Shown: piece by piece, positions 18,057 to 22,045 of the stretch
Layout of the letters: each line of letters begins with the position of its first letter
Position numbering within the stretch: position 1 is the stretch's first letter
Origin: Irineochytrium annulatum
Lineage: Eukaryota; Chytridiomycota; Chytridiomycetes; Chytridiales; Chytridiaceae
Length of the DNA: 22,045 nucleotides
Direction: 5' to 3'
Assembly: GCA_027600665.1 (NCBI GenBank)
Contig: JADGJL010000413.1
Coordinates: forward strand, 1-22,045
Program-made: the position numbers and the translations under genes
Notes under the pieces: model-generated
Database searches by the model: none
Seen by the model: the letters and a program-made list of their open reading frames with translations, nothing else
What the model was told of the DNA's origin: nothing

Positions 18057-20612
18057 ATGATGAGATCGCAGAGCCCCGCAAAGTCCCTCTCGCAGGCGGC
18101 GACGCCATCGCCCGCATCGCCCTCCATCAGGAAACGGCGCTCGGCATCCCCGTCCTCCTCAAAGCCGCAAGCATCCCTTCGAACGCCAGCTGCCACCCCG
18201 CCGCAAGCCGCAGCGGGGTCACGTCAGCACTCCAACCCCCGGAACGCGGCCTCGACGACGGGCTCAATGATGGCGGCTGGATCCATGAACCATACACAGG
18301 TGACGAGGTCGCCGAGCCGGTCATCGCTCGAGCGGTCAGGCTCGTCGTCGTCACTCAATTCTTTGTCGGGCTCACAGCAGCCATCGGCCATCCAGCTTAA
18401 ACCTGTTGGCAACGCCTCCTTCTCGGTTGACCCCGAGGGCCAGCAGCAGCAGGAGGAGGGCGGTGGTCAGGGCCAGCAGGAGGACGGCAGCGGTGGCAGC
18501 GGGTTCCGGTGGCTCTTCCGGTCTGGGTTTATGCGGTTCTCGCTATCGAAGCCGACGACTGGAGGGTGGGATGAGGACGAGGTGGACTACGACCCGAACT
18601 CGGACGTGGCGAAGAACACGCTGGAGAACGCGAGGACGGGGAGGGAGATTTTATCTAGCTTGACGAGGTATCTTCAGGAGATGGAGCCGGATTCCGATGA
18701 GGAAGGCGGTGCCAACTGCGGAGGCGCGGTAGATCCGGCCAAGGAGGCGCACTGTGCTTTGTCGACGTCCAACACGGCGTCGAACACGGGCTCTGTGAAT
18801 GGAGCAATGAATGGGTTAATCGGCGGTGGTGTGGTGGGGCCGAATGGGCAGGCATACCCGCAGCCGGCGCCTTCGCCGTCGTCGTTCTTTAAAATACCTG
18901 GAGGAAGGGAGGAGGACGTGCAGAAGATCATCGCGACGTTGCGGTTGCAGAGCAAACTGGACGTGGACCGGATGGACGGCATCCGACGGCCATCTCCTCG
19001 AAACTCAACACCGCCCGTGACGACAAGCCCACAACAGCAGCGACCAGTGGCGGCGGCGCCGTCGACGGTATCCTTCCACCAACCGCGGCGGCCACAGCCG
19101 CATCTTGTAAACGCTGCGGCGGCAGCCGCTGACCCGCGGTCCGTAATTCCCGCGGACCTATGGGCATCAAACGATGATGACGATGAGGACTCTGATGATG
19201 ACGACGGGAACGCCGGTGCCATCATGGAGCGGATCGTCATGTCGTCCCACAACCCTTTTGCCGACCCACAGGACCGACCGTTTGTCAGCGGCTCGCCAAA
19301 CCCCATCGGTATCCCGACGAGTACCACCGCCACCACAACCACACCGCCGCTTCCCCAGCCGCTACCAAACGCCGACTCGGCCCTTGCATCCTTCACCAGC
19401 TTCCTTCCCCCCGTCACGCCGCAACCGCTTCGGACGCCGGACCTCACCCACCTCCTCAGCTCACCCATCTCCCCCTCCACCCCATCCTGCTCCTCCCCGT
19501 CCCCTCCGATCCTCCCGCCAAATACCACATCCCGTAAATCCCCTGGCCCGCTTCTGGCCCTGGCGATCGACTACACAACCGAATCTCCACCAGCCCTTGA
19601 CCCTCGTCACCGCGATCGACCGCCATCATCCCCGACATCCTCTGTCGCCGTCCAGCTGGATGACACAGAGTCCATCCACACAGTCGTCACAATCACGGAC
19701 TCCCTACACGACCTCGAAGACGAGGACGTACCCCTACCTACAACCACGCCCGCGTTGCCGAACCCCGTTATCGCAACTACTCAGTCCCCGCCCGTTCCAT
19801 CCCCTAGCCCCGCGACGACGGCAACGACTATCGTTGTCGACGCTGGACACGAACTCCTCGCCGTGCGCTCGAACGACACGCTGTCATCATCGGCGTCCTG
19901 CACCTCGTCGAACCTGTCAAACTCTTCCTCCCTCTCCGCCACCTCTTCGAACACGATCTCGGACTCGGACGCGCGCCCGCTCCGCTCCAACGGTGCCAAA
20001 CCCGCCCCGCTGCGACGCCGCCGGTCTGTGCCGGTGCGTGATGCCGCCGCCACGCCGCCCAACGATGTTGTGGCGGAGGACGGGTGGAGGAGGCTCGACG
20101 ACGTCGGGGCGCTCAACACGCTCCGCGTCGGCCTCGTCGCGCCCAAACCCGTCCGACCCGCGACGGCGTCCGCGGGGATCCGCGTCCCCCCGCCTCGTTC
20201 ACCCCCGCAGCCAAACTCCAGCACCACGCCGCGGAAGCCGGCCCCGCGGAAGACGTCCGCCGTGACGGCCAACAGCGTCTCGACGGCCGCCACGACGGCG
20301 GCCAACACGACGGGGCGGCTGCGGTGGGCGGACGAGAGGGGAGGGACGCTGGAGGTGCACCATGACTTTGCGGAGTACCTCGACCGTGTTGACGAGTTGA
20401 GGGAGGAGAAGAGGCGGGCCGAGATGCAAAGGAGGGTCGTAGAGGAGACGATGGGGAGCCAGGGTGGGAAGGGGCAGAAGAAGAGCAAGGGGTTCTTCGG
20501 GAGCATCTTGCCGGAATCGGTGAGTTTTTTGATGTTGCTTGCAATTCCTGGTCCGTATTTAACATTCTGACTTTTCTTTTTGCAGAGCACGGCTATGTAT
20601 GCGTTTGGATGA
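18057..20612 (+). CDS. Large Ser/Pro/Thr-rich, mostly disordered protein, about 829 aa
   Basis: Family not recognised. Exon 1 is 18057-20519 and exon 2 is 20586-20612, adding only STAMYAFG before TGA; the 66-nt intron has GTGAGT and TTTTTGCAG ends. The frame is open upstream to 17826 with only a GTG at 17892, so ATG 18057 is the first start; an upstream exon spliced to CCTAG at 17878 is possible. Most of the protein is low complexity (Ser, Pro, Thr, Ala runs; a Gln/Glu/Gly stretch; a DDDDEDSDDDDG run). Three segments look conserved or structured: about 171-215 (GWDEDEVDYDPNSDVAKNTL then a helix to RYLQEME), a short helix EEDVQKIIATLRLQSKLDVD, and the C-terminal 80 residues (RLRWADERGG at 754-763, then a charged helix and a KSKGFFGSILPES tail). 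A single NPF at 399-401 could bind an EH domain. A cytoskeletal, trafficking or signalling scaffold is plausible but unproven. Confidence 0.8.
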
Positions 20613-21632
20613 TGCGTCGTGATAATATGATGTGTGGGTCGAGTCAGGATGTTGGGGGTTGTCCTTCAGGGGGTGCGCGTTGTGGGTGGAGTTTTTCATC
20701 GCAGGGTGCATGGGATTTCTCTTCGAGACTTATCTCTCTCGCGCGATCTCTTCTCATCTCCGTGTGTGCTCCAGTCTGGCTTTTTGGACCTCGTTTTCTC
20801 TTTATCAATATCTCGCTGAGCTTGTTGCCTTCTTGCGCGTGGGGGATATCTTTCTTGTATTTTAAAAACATCCCGCGCTCGTTACTAGGTTCCTTGTTTT
20901 CTTTCCAGTCTGTCTTGATTATTTTGGTTGGTTATTCTACATAATTGTTATTTCCTTCGTTACCTACACCTAGCCCCTTCTATTACAATTATGCGTCTCC
21001 CTGTATGAGTTACAATGGTCTCCACTTCCACCCCTTCTTGTCTTTACCCAACGCTTACCCCCCTTATTTTGGTTTAAACCATAATGTAATTAGTTCACCT
21101 ATCCCTTGTTTTTTGTTTTACGTTTTTGCTTTGGAAGTTGTTCTGCTTTAAAACGAACCTTCGTGTTTGTGGACTTGTTGATATATGATGAATGGGCTCC
21201 AATTGATTTTTTTTTATCATATCTGAAAAACCAGCAGAAAGCCAGGGGACAAATGGAAACTTACCCCGCAGTCAGGGGCACGTGGGGCGTTGTCCAGGTG
21301 TTTCCTCGCATTCTGAATACTTTCTTCCATCCTGACAGCCTTAACTTGTTGATGATCTCGCACTATCTCGCACTGATAACGTGCAACGCCGCTTCCTTCG
21401 GTCTTTGGATTCCGCTCGGTCGAGATCGCCCGTCTGCACCGCCGACGGTCTGGATCTGCGTCGCCGCAAATTTCGAATGACCACGCGAAAATTTCACCGT
21501 GAGCGAGCACCCGAGTTTCAGAAACTCATCGTCAAAATAAAAAGAACGGTCAAAGGAAGGCGCCGATCACAGCCCGTCATCCGCTCATCCGCTCCCGTCA
21601 TCCCCGTCGTCTCCCAGTGCAACCGTCTTACA
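20613..21632. other. Long intergenic region, T- and pyrimidine-rich
   Basis: About 1 kb. 20700-21180 is strongly T/C-rich on the plus strand with no codon structure, as expected of a 3' UTR plus spacer. The part from about 21240 to 21632 holds short open frames on both strands; the one continuous with the F-box frame (from ATG 21477) is the only one that could be coding. No RNA gene or repeat recognised. Confidence 0.5.
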
Positions 21633-21936
21633 ATGAGGTCCCGCACGTTGTCCATCACCAAGCCCGGGCCCATCTTCGCGTCCTTCCTCGTCATCGCTGA
21701 CCTACCCTCCCCTGTTGTTGCTGCCCCGCCACCGCCACCGCCGACGGACCTCCTCACCCGCCTCCCGTTCGAGCTCATCGACCTCGTCGCATCCCGTCTC
21801 CGGCCTGACACGGATTTGAAGAACCTCGGAAGTGTCTCGCGCTCTCTCAACCGTATTGTCCGCGCCCTCACCACCGACCTCCGGTTCGCCAGGCGGAACC
21901 TCATCGCGATCGTCGACGTCCCGAAGGCCGAGCGTG
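21633..21936 (+). CDS. F-box protein, N-terminal part (interrupted)
   Basis: Likely substrate adaptor of an SCF-type ubiquitin ligase. From ATG 21633 the frame reads a short variable leader, a hexaproline, then an F-box at residues about 42-78: LTRLPFELIDLVASRL, then DLKNLGSVSRSLNRIV. This has the Leu-Pro, the hydrophobic pattern and the VSR of the motif, which binds Skp1. The frame is also open from ATG 21477, which would add 52 basic residues. Reliable sequence ends at 21936, where a 23-base C run begins; beyond it the frame reads only Pro/Gly and stops at 21984-21986. The gene is either truncated here by an assembly or sequencing artefact, or continues with an intron hidden by it. C-terminal substrate-binding repeats are not visible. 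Confidence 0.7.
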
Positions 21937-21980
21937 CCCCCCCCCCCCCCCCCCCCCCCGGGCCCCCCGGGGGGAGGGGA
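21937..21980. repeat. Poly-C run followed by C/G blocks
   Basis: Twenty-three consecutive C (21937-21959), then GGG, six C, six G, A and four G. The minus strand could form G-quadruplexes. It interrupts the F-box gene within 110 bp of the window end, which suggests a low-quality contig edge rather than biology. Confidence 0.85.
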
Positions 21981-22045
21981 GCCTAGGATGGATGACAAGG
22001 ACGAGGGCCAAGTGAGAAAGGTGGAAAATTGACGGCCACCGGAGG

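Noticed and set aside
18674..20590. Long open frames on the minus strand and in a second plus frame across the Ser/Pro-rich gene
   Set aside because: They arise from the biased composition of the real plus frame (poly-Ser/Pro/Thr), give Arg/Pro or Gly/Val-rich shadows, and lack splice logic or conserved patterns.
21217..21510. 97-codon minus-strand ORF upstream of the F-box gene
   Set aside because: No ATG at its start (GTG), no recognised domain and no splice partners.

Overview
This is a nuclear, gene-dense eukaryotic window. The gene structures point to a fungus, most likely an early-diverging (chytrid-like) one; that placement is inference. Most genes are split by very short introns (about 36-75 nt, a few longer) with GT..AG ends and a CTAAC/CTGAC/TTGAC-type branch site just upstream of the acceptor. 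Intergenic gaps are often under 200 bp. The set combines FAN1 (absent from budding yeast), an RRM-bearing TRMT2A-type methyltransferase, PGS1, RRP1, prefoldin 1 and TFIIF-beta.

Layout: (1) 40-1845, minus, an unrecognised helical 560-aa protein in four exons. (2) 1999-3637, minus, RRP1/NOP52 ribosome-biogenesis factor in seven exons. (3) 3714-5240, plus, PGS1 phosphatidylglycerophosphate synthase in five exons, divergent from RRP1 with only 76 bp between the start codons. (4) 5289-8123, minus, FAN1 structure-specific nuclease in six exons, convergent with PGS1. (5) 8584-9902, plus, SR-like single-RRM protein with an unusual long intron. (6) 10271-12732, plus, TRMT2A-like tRNA uracil-5 methyltransferase in eight exons. 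(7) 12730-14284, an intronless PD-(D/E)XK nuclease-like ORF between two diverged direct repeats, each ending in an ATG. (8) 14998-15489, plus, prefoldin subunit 1. (9) 15826-17114, minus, TFIIF beta subunit. (10) 17404-17823, minus, a small orphan ORF. (11) 18057-20612, plus, a large Ser/Pro-rich, mostly disordered protein. (12) 21633 onward, plus, the start of an F-box protein that runs into a 23-base C homopolymer near the window end.

Most of the window is housekeeping: ribosome assembly, tRNA modification, transcription initiation, tubulin/actin folding, cardiolipin synthesis and crosslink repair. No operon-like logic is expected; the relationships that matter are the RRP1/PGS1 bidirectional promoter and the convergent PGS1/FAN1 and prefoldin/TFIIF-beta ends. 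The accessory-looking segment is 12.7-14.7 kb. It stands out because its ORF lacks introns, resembles the PD-(D/E)XK nucleases found in eukaryotic effector and selfish-element families, and sits between direct repeats.

Exon models were built by hand from splice signals and reading-frame continuity. They close in frame for every named gene, but all are predictions without transcript support.
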